A program made the position numbers and the translations under genes. The notes under the pieces were generated by a model, which worked only from the letters and a program-made list of their open reading frames with translations, did no database searches and was not told where the DNA came from. From positions 62,001 to 126,000 of the forward strand of contig CAWJLY010000010.1 of assembly GCA_963843805.1 (NCBI GenBank): DNA of 64,000 nucleotides, read 5' to 3'. The number at the start of each line of letters is the position of its first letter. The first letter of the stretch is position 1. Source of the stretch: Ideonella_A sp963843805. GTDB lineage: Bacteria > Pseudomonadota > Gammaproteobacteria > Burkholderiales > Burkholderiaceae_C. This document shows, in pieces, positions 49,871-57,608 of this stretch.

Positions 49871-49924
49871 CGGTGGGCGGGCTGTCGCAAAATCGGCGTT
49901 CGTCTTCTCCCCCTGTGCCCGACG

Positions 49925-50788
49925 ATGAAAATTGCTGCAATCCAGATGGTTTCGACACCGCGGGTGGCCGACAACCTGACCATCGCGCGAAAGCTGATCG
50001 CGCAAGCTGCCGGCGCTGGTGCGAAACTGGTGGCGCTGCCCGAATATTTCTGCCTGATGGGTCACAGTGATCGCGACAAGTTGACGATCGCCGAAACCGC
50101 CGGTAGCGGACCGATCCAGAACGCGCTCGCCGACGCCGCGCGGCAAGCCGGCATCTGGGTGATCGGCGGTACCTTGCCGGTACGTTGCGAGCCGCGCCAC
50201 GACGAGGACGGACCGCGGGTGACCAACAGCTGTTTCGTCTACGGCCCGGATGGCCAGCAGCTGGCTCGCTACGACAAGATCCATCTGTTTCGCTACCGCA
50301 GTGGCCAGGAGCACTACGATGAGGCGCGTGTGCTGCGCGCCGGCGAGCAGCCGGTTGCGCTGACGCTGCAGGGCGCCGATGAGCGAGCGCTGCGGCTGGG
50401 CCTGTCGGTCTGCTACGACTTGCGGTTTCCCGAGCTGTACCGGGCGCTCAGCTTCATGCCGGGCGAGGCGCCTTGTGATCTGATTTCGGTGCCATCGGCA
50501 TTTACCTACAGCACCGGCAAAGTGCACTGGGAGCTGTTGCTGCGTGCCCGAGCGGTCGAGAACCAGTGTTTCGTGATTGCGCCGGCGCAAGGTGGCGTAC
50601 ACGAGAACGGCCGTCGAACCTGGGGCCACAGCCTGATCGTCGATCCCTGGGGCGAAATCCTGGCGCTGCAGCCGGAGGGCGAAGGCGTGGTCAGTGCCAC
50701 GCTCGATTTCGGCCGGCTCGACGCGGTACGACAACAGCTCCCGGCCCTATCGCATGTGCGGCAGTTTGGACACAATCGGCCCGCATGA
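49925..50788 (+). CDS. Nit-type carbon-nitrogen hydrolase (deaminated-glutathione amidase-like)
   Basis: Nitrilase-superfamily amidase of 287 residues with the Glu-Lys-Cys triad: E40 in ALPEYF, K118 in YDKIHLF and C163 in SVCYDLRFPEL. Nit1 homologues repair deaminated glutathione. The C-terminal segment ENGRRTWGHSLIVDPWG is common in the family. The ATG at 49925 (MKIAAIQMV) is 54 bp past yhdP. The two genes are neighbours in many betaproteobacteria and may be co-transcribed. The frame is intact. Confidence 0.9.
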   Translation: MKIAAIQMVSTPRVADNLTIARKLIAQAAGAGAKLVALPEYFCLMGHSDRDKLTIAETAGSGPIQNALADAARQAGIWVIGGTLPVRCEPRHDEDGPRVTNSCFVYGPDGQQLARYDKIHLFRYRSGQEHYDEARVLRAGEQPVALTLQGADERALRLGLSVCYDLRFPELYRALSFMPGEAPCDLISVPSAFTYSTGKVHWELLLRARAVENQCFVIAPAQGGVHENGRRTWGHSLIVDPWGEILALQPEGEGVVSATLDFGRLDAVRQQLPALSHVRQFGHNRPA

Positions 50789-50839
50789 TCGAGGGTTTGG
50801 ACGGTCCCTCGGCGCAACGCGTTTTCACCAGGGCCCACC

Positions 50840-52099
50840 ATGAACCTGATCCAGCGTGTCAAATCGATTCTGCTCGAACCGAAAACGGCCTGGCCACAAA
50901 TCGACAGCGAGTCCACCACCCCGGGCAAGCTCTACACCGACTATCTGATGATCCTGGCGGTGATCCCTGCGGTGGCCGGTTTCATCGGCATGTCGATCAT
51001 CGGCGTGGGCGGCTTCGGCGTCAGTCTTCGCGTGCCGTTTTTTTCCGGACTGTTGAACATGGTGGTCAGCTACGTGCTGAGCCTGGTTGCCGTCTTCGTG
51101 ATGTCGCTGATCGTCGATGCGCTGGCGCCGACGTTCAAGGGACAGAAGAATTCGCTCAACGCGCTGAAGCTGGTGGTCTTTGCATCGACCGCGGCGCTGG
51201 TCGGCGGCATCTTCAACCTGATTCCGGCGCTCGCCGTGCTGGGTCTGCTGGCGTCGCTGTATTCGGTCTACCTGATCTATGTCGGCCTGCCGGTGCTGAT
51301 GAGATGTCCGCAGGACAAGGCAGTGGCTTATACCGCGGTAACCGTACTCTGCGGCATCCTGGTCGGCATCGTGATCGGCGTACTGGCGTCAATGACCTTG
51401 CCGGCACGCGGCTTCGGCGCGATTGGTCATACGGGCAGCATTCCTGGCGCTTCGTCAGGCAAGGATGTCACGCTCTCGGTGCCCGGCGCCGAAATCAAGA
51501 TCGACGGCAACCGGATCGAAGAGATGGCCAAGAAGATGGAACAGGCCGGCAAGCAGATGGAAGCAGCCCAGCAATCGGGCGACAGCGCGGCAGCCGGCAA
51601 GGCGATGGGCGACATCCTGGGGGCGATGAGCGGCGCAGCGGGCGGCGGCACGCCCATTCCTGCCGATCAACTGAAAGCCAGCTTGCCCGACACGTTGGGT
51701 GAGCTCAAACGCGAATCGATCGAGTCGCAAAGCGGCCAGGCGATGGGGCTCGGCAGCTCGTCGGCGAAGGCCAGCTATGCGCAGGGCAGTCGGCGGGTCG
51801 AGCTGTCGATCACCGATCTGGGCGGCTTGGCCGGCGTCGCCGCGATGGCCAACTGGGCCAATGTCACGGCCGATCGCGAAACCGCAGCGAAGATCGAGAA
51901 GACCTACAAGCAGGGCCAGCGCACGATCAAGGAAGAAGCCTGGAAAGATGGCAGCCGCGGCGAGCTGACGGTGTTGCTGGCCAACGGCGTTGTTGTGGAG
52001 GCCAATGGCCATCAGGTCGACCTGGCAGCGGTACGGGCGATCGTCGACAGCCTGTCCCTCGACCAGCTCGAATCGATCAAGCGGCCGGCCAAGTCGTGA
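50840..52099 (+). CDS. Yip1-domain membrane protein with long soluble tail
   Basis: The N-terminal half (residues 1-190) is Yip1-like with four or five helices: TDYLMILAVIPAVAGFIGMS, LLNMVVSYVLSLVAVFVMSLIV, ALVGGIFNLIPALAVLGLLASLYSVYLIYVGLPVLM and VTVLCGILVGIVIGVLASM. The rest, about 230 residues, is a soluble domain with a Lys/Glu/Met-rich helix (EEMAKKMEQAGKQMEAAQQ) and a compact end with WKDGSRGELTVLLANG. The tail is unusual for Yip1 proteins. Function unknown. ATG at 50840 is 51 bp after nit. Confidence 0.8.
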   Translation: MNLIQRVKSILLEPKTAWPQIDSESTTPGKLYTDYLMILAVIPAVAGFIGMSIIGVGGFGVSLRVPFFSGLLNMVVSYVLSLVAVFVMSLIVDALAPTFKGQKNSLNALKLVVFASTAALVGGIFNLIPALAVLGLLASLYSVYLIYVGLPVLMRCPQDKAVAYTAVTVLCGILVGIVIGVLASMTLPARGFGAIGHTGSIPGASSGKDVTLSVPGAEIKIDGNRIEEMAKKMEQAGKQMEAAQQSGDSAAAGKAMGDILGAMSGAAGGGTPIPADQLKASLPDTLGELKRESIESQSGQAMGLGSSSAKASYAQGSRRVELSITDLGGLAGVAAMANWANVTADRETAAKIEKTYKQGQRTIKEEAWKDGSRGELTVLLANGVVVEANGHQVDLAAVRAIVDSLSLDQLESIKRPAKS

Positions 52100-52194
52100 T
52101 GGCTTGCAAGACCGGGGCGTAGCGGCCGGCCGGTCGCTCAGTGTGAGCAGCAGCGGTATGGGGGGTGCAGACGGCCTGCGCTATTCTCCGCGCC

Positions 52195-53115
52195 ATGACC
52201 CTGACCGAGCTGCGTTATATCGTCGCCGTTGCGCGGGAAAAACATTTCGGGCACGCTGCCGAGGCCTGTTTCGTTTCGCAACCCACGCTGAGCGTGGCAA
52301 TCAAGAAGCTCGAGGAGGAACTCGACGTCAAATTGTTCGAGCGTGGCGCCAGCGAGGTCAGCGTGACGCCGTTGGGCGAAGAAATCGTCCGCCAGGCGCA
52401 GCAGGTGATCGAGCAGGCCGCAGCGATCAAGGAGATCGCCAAACGCGGCAAGGATCCGGTGGCCGGGCCGCTGCGCGTCGGCGTGATCTACACCATCGGC
52501 CCCTATCTGCTGCCCGATCTGGTTCGCGAAACCATCGCCGCGGTGCCGCAGATGCCGCTGGTGCTGCAGGAAAATTTCACCGTCCGGCTGCTCGACATGC
52601 TGCGCACCGGCGAGCTCGATTGTGCGATCCTCGCCGAACCCTTCCCTGATACGGGGCTGGCTGTCGCGCCGCTGTACGACGAACCTTTCATCGTTGCGGT
52701 ACCCACCAGCCATCCGCTGGCCCGACGCCAGTCGGTCAGTGCCGAGGAGCTGAAGAACGAGACCATGCTGCTGCTCGGCACCGGCCATTGTTTTCGCGAC
52801 CACGTGCTCGAAGTCTGCCCCGAATATGCGCGCTTCTCGAGCAACGCCGAAGGCATCCGCAAAAGCTTCGAGGGCTCGTCGCTGGAGACGATCAAATACA
52901 TGGTTGCCGCCGGCATGGGGCTGACCGTCGTGCCGATTCTGGGGGTACCCAAGGAGCCGCAGCCACACGTCACCTACCTCCCGTTCAGCGGCTCGGTACC
53001 CACACGCCGTGTCGTGCTGGCCTGGCGGCGTACATTCACGCGCTACGAGGCCATCGCGGCGCTGCGCAATGCGATCTATTCCTGCCCGCTGGATCGCGTC
53101 ACCCGTTTGTCCTGA
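52195..53115 (+). CDS. oxyR: OxyR-type peroxide-sensing LysR regulator
   Basis: LysR-family activator of peroxide-defence genes. The helix-turn-helix start TELRYIVAVAREKHFGHAAE is followed by QPTLSVAIKKLEEELDVKLFER. The redox segment LGTGHCFRDHVLEVCPE puts the two cysteines at 199 and 208, the positions of the disulphide pair in E. coli OxyR. The ATG at 52195 is used since this numbering fits; a frame extension upstream does not resemble the family. The dps-like gene follows 51 bp later and is a classical OxyR target. The frame is intact. Confidence 0.95.
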   Translation: MTLTELRYIVAVAREKHFGHAAEACFVSQPTLSVAIKKLEEELDVKLFERGASEVSVTPLGEEIVRQAQQVIEQAAAIKEIAKRGKDPVAGPLRVGVIYTIGPYLLPDLVRETIAAVPQMPLVLQENFTVRLLDMLRTGELDCAILAEPFPDTGLAVAPLYDEPFIVAVPTSHPLARRQSVSAEELKNETMLLLGTGHCFRDHVLEVCPEYARFSSNAEGIRKSFEGSSLETIKYMVAAGMGLTVVPILGVPKEPQPHVTYLPFSGSVPTRRVVLAWRRTFTRYEAIAALRNAIYSCPLDRVTRLS

Positions 53116-53166
53116 GCGGGCCGCGGTTGCAGCAGTTCGCGGTCAACAACATCAACTGGAGCAATC

Positions 53167-53682
53167 ATGAGCAAGAAGCACAAGGTCATGCAGATCGGCG
53201 GCAACGGTCCACGCATCAACATCGGCATCAGTGAGGAAGACCGCCACGCGGTGGCGTCGGGCCTGTCGAACCTGCTGGCAGATACGTACACCTTGTATCT
53301 GACGACGCACAACTTCCACTGGAACGTCACCGGGCCGATGTTTACCAGCCTGCATGCGATGTTCATGGCGCAATACACCGAGTTGTGGAATGCGGTCGAT
53401 CCGATTGCCGAACGGATCCGCTCGCTGGGCGTCGCGGCCCCCGGCTCGTACGCCCAATTCGGCAGCCTGACCTCGTTGAAGGACGCGCCGACCTCGCCGC
53501 CGAAAGCGATGGACATGGTTGCCATCCTGGTTGAAGGGCATGAAGGTGTCGCGCGCACGGCGCGTGGCATTTTTGCTGCTGCCGAAGCCGCCCATGACGA
53601 GCCCACTGCCGACCTGCTGACGCAGCGGCTTGCCGTCCACGAGCAGGCAGCCTGGATGTTGCGCTCGATCCTGCACGATTGA
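53167..53682 (+). CDS. dps: Dps-family ferritin-like DNA-protection protein
   Basis: 171-residue dodecameric ferritin-like protein that oxidises iron with peroxide. The ferroxidase ligands are in TTHNFHWNVTGPMF and QYTELWNAVDPIAERIRSLG. The N-terminus is basic (SKKHKVMQIGGNGPRINIG), as in DNA-binding members. ATG at 53167. Placed directly after oxyR on the same strand; regulation by OxyR is expected from known systems. The frame is intact. Confidence 0.93.
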   Translation: MSKKHKVMQIGGNGPRINIGISEEDRHAVASGLSNLLADTYTLYLTTHNFHWNVTGPMFTSLHAMFMAQYTELWNAVDPIAERIRSLGVAAPGSYAQFGSLTSLKDAPTSPPKAMDMVAILVEGHEGVARTARGIFAAAEAAHDEPTADLLTQRLAVHEQAAWMLRSILHD

Positions 53683-53718
53683 TCGGCCCGGACTGTCGAG
53701 CACCGTCGCAGGCGAGTG

Positions 53719-54357
53719 ATGCACATCGCCATTCTTGCCTTCGACGGCTGCAACGAGGTCGATACCTTCGTTCCACTGGGCCTGCTCAATCAACTGGCAT
53801 CACTCGGCTGGAAAGCCGAACTCGCCTGCCCGTCAAGTCATGTGACATCGATGAACGGCGTCACCATCCAGGCTCAGCAGCCGCTCGAATTCGCCAATGA
53901 GGCCGATGCCGTCATCTTCGGCGGCGGTCTCTACACGCGTGCAATTGCAGAGAACGGTGCGTTGATGGACCGGCTGCAGCTCGATCCGCTGCGCCAGCTG
54001 ATCGGCGCCCAAGGCTCGGGCAGCTTGCTGCTGGCGCGGCTCGGCCTGCTCGGCGATTCGCCGGCCTGCACCGATGCGGCGACCAAACCCTGGATCGTCG
54101 AAGCCGGTGTACGGGTCATCGACGAGCCCTTCCACTGCCGTGGCCCGATCGCCACCGCCGGCGGCTGCATGGGTTCGCACTATCTGGCCACCTGGATGAT
54201 GCTGAAGGGTGCCGACCATCGCAAAACGATCCATGCGTTGACCCATTCGGCGGCTGCTGAGAGCGATGTCGATGCGGACTGGCTGGTGGGGCGGGTGACG
54301 CAGCTGATGGACGACGAGCGCGACCCGCCAGATGCGTCACGAACATCCGGCGGCTGA
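53719..54357 (+). CDS. DJ-1/PfpI-family protein lacking the nucleophilic cysteine
   Basis: Class-I glutamine-amidotransferase-like fold of 212 residues. It has FDGCNEVDTFVPLGLL, AVIFGGG and IGAQGSGSLLLARLGLLGDSPACTDAATKPW. In most members the nucleophile elbow is AxCSG; here residue 99 is Gly (GGC at 54013-54015), so the canonical catalytic Cys is missing. A remaining Cys lies in PACTDAAT but not at the elbow. Possible roles are a sensor or a protein without catalysis. ATG at 53719 is 36 bp after dps. Confidence 0.75.
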   Translation: MHIAILAFDGCNEVDTFVPLGLLNQLASLGWKAELACPSSHVTSMNGVTIQAQQPLEFANEADAVIFGGGLYTRAIAENGALMDRLQLDPLRQLIGAQGSGSLLLARLGLLGDSPACTDAATKPWIVEAGVRVIDEPFHCRGPIATAGGCMGSHYLATWMMLKGADHRKTIHALTHSAAAESDVDADWLVGRVTQLMDDERDPPDASRTSGG

Positions 54358-54469
54358 TGCGGCGCGCTGGCGACTGCACCTGCGTTGTCACGCCGACAGG
54401 TCGCAGCCGCGGATAATTGCATCTTTCCACTGTGAGGCTGCAGCGATTTGATGGTCGCCTGAGCGATTG

Positions 54470-56125
54470 ATGTTGACCGAATCCCCGACCACACCCGCCG
54501 CGAATGCCTTGCGCAAGGAAGTGCGCCGCCGCCGCACGTTTGCCATCATTTCGCACCCTGACGCGGGCAAGACGACGCTGACCGAAAAGCTGCTGCTGTT
54601 TTCCGGGGCGATCCAGATTGCCGGCTCGGTGAAAGCGCGCAAGGCGACCCGGCACGCGACCAGCGACTGGATGGAGATCGAGAAACAGCGTGGCATTTCG
54701 GTGGCCTCTTCGGTGATGCAGATGGAATACCGCGACTGCGTGATCAACCTGCTCGACACGCCGGGACACCAGGATTTTTCGGAAGATACCTATCGGGTGC
54801 TGACCGCCGTCGACGCCGCGCTGATGGTGATCGATGCCGCCAACGGCGTCGAACCCCAGACGCGGCGACTGTTGCAGGTATGCCGGGCGCGCAACACGCC
54901 GATCCTGACCTTCGTCAACAAGATGGACCGCGAGGTGAAAGAGCCGCTCGACCTGATGGACGAGATCGAGCGCGAGCTGGGCATGGAAGTGGTGCCATTC
55001 ACCTGGCCAGTCGGCATGGGCAAGGCGTTTCACGGCGTGATGGACTTGCGCGAGCAGCAGATGCGCGTGTTCAGCCCGGGCGAAGATCGCGATCACCACA
55101 ATGACGAAATCCTGGTCGGTCTCGACAATCCGGCCTACGCACAACGCTTCGGTTTGCAATACGAGCAGGCGAAGGGCGAGATCCAGCTGTTGACGGATGC
55201 GGCCCCGCCGTTCGACAAGCAGCAGTTTCTGGCCGGCCGCCAGACGCCGATGTTCTTCGGCTCTGCGGTCAACAATTTCGGCGTTCGCGAGGTGCTCGAT
55301 GCACTGGTCGATCTGGCGCCGGCGCCCGGCAGCCGGCAGGCGATCCAGCGCGAAGTGGCACCCGACGAGGCCAAGTTCAGCGGTGTCGTCTTCAAGATCC
55401 AGGCCAACATGGACCCGGCGCACCGCGACCGCATCGCCTTCCTTCGCGTCGCCAGCGGCCACTTCGAGCGTGGCATGCGGCTGAAAGTGGTGCGCTCGGG
55501 CAAGGAGCTGCGGCCCAATTCGGTGGTCAGCTTTCTGAGCCAGCGCCGTGAATTGCTCGACGAGGCATTTGCGGGTGACATCATCGGCATCCCCAACCAC
55601 GGCGTGCTGCAACTCGGCGATACGTTGAGCGAAGGCGAGGCGCTGCAGTTCACCGGCCTGCCGTTTTTTGCGCCGGAGATGTTTCGCAGTGTCGAAGTGG
55701 CCGACCCGTTGAAAACCAAGCAGCTGCGCGCCGGCTTGACGCAGCTCGGTGAGGAAGGGGCAATCCAGGTGTTCCGTCCGGTGGGTGGCACGGTGCTGTT
55801 GCTCGGCGCAGTCGGCCAGTTGCAGTTCGAGGTGGTGGCGCACCGCCTCGAGCATGAATACGGCGTCAGGGCGCGCATCCTGCCAAGCCGCTTTCAGGTC
55901 GCGCGTTGGGTCAGCTGCGATCCGGCCGACGGTGGCGAACGCGAATTGAAGCGTTTCATCGACGCCAATTCACACCGCGTGGCCTACGACGCCGTCGATG
56001 CGCCGACGGTGCTGGTCGAATATGCACCGGAGCTGCGTGCCATCGAGGCAAACTGGCCGAAGATCAAATTCCATGCGTTGCGCGAACATGCCGGTCTGGT
56101 GTTTCAGAGCCGGCTGGAGACATGA
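54470..56125 (+). CDS. prfC: Peptide chain release factor 3
   Basis: Translational GTPase that recycles RF1/RF2, 551 residues. G-motifs are SHPDAGKTTLTEKLLL, the switch segment with KQRGISVASSVMQ, DTPGHQDFSEDTYR and FVNKMDRE. The C-terminal part has RPVGGTVLLLGAVGQLQFEVV and AYDAVDAPTVLVEYAP. The ATG at 54470 (MLTESP) follows a TTG; the ATG is preferred. Convergence or operon with the next gene is broken by a repeat. The frame is intact. Confidence 0.95.
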   Translation: MLTESPTTPAANALRKEVRRRRTFAIISHPDAGKTTLTEKLLLFSGAIQIAGSVKARKATRHATSDWMEIEKQRGISVASSVMQMEYRDCVINLLDTPGHQDFSEDTYRVLTAVDAALMVIDAANGVEPQTRRLLQVCRARNTPILTFVNKMDREVKEPLDLMDEIERELGMEVVPFTWPVGMGKAFHGVMDLREQQMRVFSPGEDRDHHNDEILVGLDNPAYAQRFGLQYEQAKGEIQLLTDAAPPFDKQQFLAGRQTPMFFGSAVNNFGVREVLDALVDLAPAPGSRQAIQREVAPDEAKFSGVVFKIQANMDPAHRDRIAFLRVASGHFERGMRLKVVRSGKELRPNSVVSFLSQRRELLDEAFAGDIIGIPNHGVLQLGDTLSEGEALQFTGLPFFAPEMFRSVEVADPLKTKQLRAGLTQLGEEGAIQVFRPVGGTVLLLGAVGQLQFEVVAHRLEHEYGVRARILPSRFQVARWVSCDPADGGERELKRFIDANSHRVAYDAVDAPTVLVEYAPELRAIEANWPKIKFHALREHAGLVFQSRLET

Positions 56126-56306
56126 CAGCCCCCCAGTCGCTTCGCTCCTGCCCCCGAGGGGCCGAGCCCGGAAACGAGAAGTCCAGTGGACTTTTCGTGC
56201 CTGGCGAGGAGTCGGGCCTCCGCGCCCGAAGCGGCTTGCAAGGCCCGCCTGGCGGACCGGCAAAGCCGGATCCGCGGGCGTTGCTTGATCGGACCCGATC
56301 GGCCTG
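56126..56306. repeat. Intergenic repeat block after prfC
   Basis: Starts with GCCCCCCAGTCGCTTCGCTC followed by CTGCCCCCGAGGGGC, in which GCCCC and GGGGC can pair. It is followed by AAGTCCA-G-TGGACTT (a perfect small palindrome) and a mixed stretch up to the next start. Similar CCCCCAGTCGCTTCGCTCCTG elements recur between genes in Burkholderiales as I recall them. One full copy and a related hairpin at 6274 are in the window. Confidence 0.6.
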
Positions 56307-56726
56307 ATGGCACTACCCGCCAATCCGCAGAAGTTCGCGGTCGTCGTGCAGTCGAGTGCTATTGACGGCCAGGGCGCTTTCGCTGGCGAAGCCGTGCCGG
56401 CACGGCGCAAGATCGGCGAAATCCGCGGCGAATCGATCAGCGTTCGTGCAGCGCGTGCCCGGGCCAAAGGACAACAACGAATCATGCTGATCGAAGTCAG
56501 CGACAAACGCGCGATCGACGCGTCGAACTCGGCCGATCCGCTGCGCTTCACCAATCACTCGTGCCGGCCCAATTCGGTGCTGCGGATCCGGCAGGGCCGG
56601 GTCGAGTTCTACGCCATGCGCAATCTGCTTGCAGGCGAGGAAATCACCGTCGACTACGGTGAAACACACCACGAGGGCCGTCTGGTTTGCAAATGTGGCG
56701 CAGCCGGCTGCGCCGGCCGGCTTTGA
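56307..56726 (+). CDS. SET-domain protein-lysine methyltransferase-like protein
   Basis: 139-residue protein with the SET-fold signatures: IDGQGAFAGEAVPARRKIGE near the start, RFTNHSCRPNSVLRI (the N-H-S-C pseudoknot motif), EFYAMRNLLAGEEITVDYGE and a C-x-C-x4-C post-SET zinc cluster (CKCGAAGC). The N-flanking region is missing, so it is a minimal SET protein. Bacterial members have been reported but few targets are known. The ATG at 56307 (MALPANPQKFAV) is used. The frame is intact. Confidence 0.85.
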   Translation: MALPANPQKFAVVVQSSAIDGQGAFAGEAVPARRKIGEIRGESISVRAARARAKGQQRIMLIEVSDKRAIDASNSADPLRFTNHSCRPNSVLRIRQGRVEFYAMRNLLAGEEITVDYGETHHEGRLVCKCGAAGCAGRL

Positions 56727-56915
56727 ACCGCCGTTCGCAGTTTAGCTGTATCCGCTTGTAACAGCTGCTGTCGCCGCAAGTCGGCGAGCGCTGCTGAGGT
56801 TCAGCTGGCAGGTGGCACGGTTGCCAGTGATCGTCGCGTGACCAACTGTTGCAACACCGCAACGAACTTCCCTGAAGGTTTTCCCTCCAAGCTAAGCACC
56901 TGCTATACAACAGTC

Positions 56916-56995
56916 CGGTGATTTCATGAAGAGGTGAATCACCGATGCTTCGGGTAACGAGCTGAAAGCAGCAGCGAAGGGTCGGGTCACCGACC
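56916..56995 (+). ncRNA. Candidate structured RNA or 5' leader, multi-hairpin
   Basis: Four hairpins are packed into 80 bases: CGGTGATT/AATCACCG (56916-56944), CTTCG/CGAAG (56948-56979) enclosing GCTG-AAAG-CAGC (56961-56972), and GGTCGG-GTCA-CCGACC (56980-56995). All stems are perfect. It lies upstream of the small gene at 57134. It matches no riboswitch consensus that I could check by eye. The strand and role are not known; plus is assumed because of the downstream gene. Confidence 0.4.
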
Positions 56996-57093
56996 AGCTG
57001 CCAAGCGTCAACCAGTGAGATAGCCGAGACGTTGATTCAATCCGCTTGATCTGACAGGTTCGCATATTGCGGGTCCCAGCCGGTCTTGCGGGC

Positions 57094-57120
57094 AAAAAAA
57101 CGCCGTCGTATCAAGACGGC
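57094..57120 (-). terminator. Rho-independent terminator signal on the minus strand
   Basis: Read on the minus strand, GCCGTC-TTGATAC-GACGGC is followed by G and seven Ts. It is a clean intrinsic-terminator pattern. On the plus strand the same hairpin sits between a run of As and the AAGGA ribosome site of the small gene at 57134, so it might instead, or also, shape that leader. Confidence 0.6.
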
Positions 57121-57133
57121 AAGGATATTGTTG

Positions 57134-57433
57134 ATGAGCCCCGTTTCCGTTCCCCCCGCCGACGCCGAATCGCTTCGCGCGTTGTTGCTGGATCCCAGCC
57201 CCATGCAACGGGCGATCGCCCTCCACGCCTTGGAGCTTGCGGTTGCCGATTGTTGCGGCCCCGACGCCACAGCCGCCAAACTGGCTGCCGAAGTCGACCG
57301 GTTCACTGCACGCGGCATTCCGTTCTATCAGCCACAGGATCGCAGCTTTCGCAGTTGGGTCGATCGCGCCGTCGGCCACTGGCAGCGGCTGCATCCCGCC
57401 AAGCCGCTGACCCGGCAACAAGCCAGCGCCTGA
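57134..57433 (+). CDS. Small hypothetical protein, 99 residues
   Basis: ATG at 57134 is preceded by AAGGA eight bases upstream. The product is soluble and largely helical, with PSPMQRAIALHALELAVADC, KLAAEVDRFTARGIPFYQ and DRSFRSWVDRAVGHWQRLHP. I do not recognise a family. Composition and phrasing look coding, unlike the opposite strand. It stands alone between an unknown structured leader and a convergent MFS gene, and its RNA would be antisense to any readthrough from that gene. Confidence 0.6.
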   Translation: MSPVSVPPADAESLRALLLDPSPMQRAIALHALELAVADCCGPDATAAKLAAEVDRFTARGIPFYQPQDRSFRSWVDRAVGHWQRLHPAKPLTRQQASA

Positions 57434-57608
57434 AGCAGGCCGGCCCGCCGGGAGCAGCCCGGTTACGGCAACGCGCCCGGGATGGCTGGCAGCATCACGT
57501 CGCTGTCGTAGTCGCTCACGCCCGCGCAGGCAAGCGTCGGCGCCCGGTGGCCGCGGCGCAAGCGGCGCCAGATAGTGCGGCGCCGAGATGGCGGGGATGG
57601 CGAAGGCC

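Noticed and set aside
57037..57318. A minus-strand frame ending FFARKTGWDPQYANLSDQAD
   Set aside because: It runs through an intrinsic terminator and is opposite a better coding frame on the plus strand.
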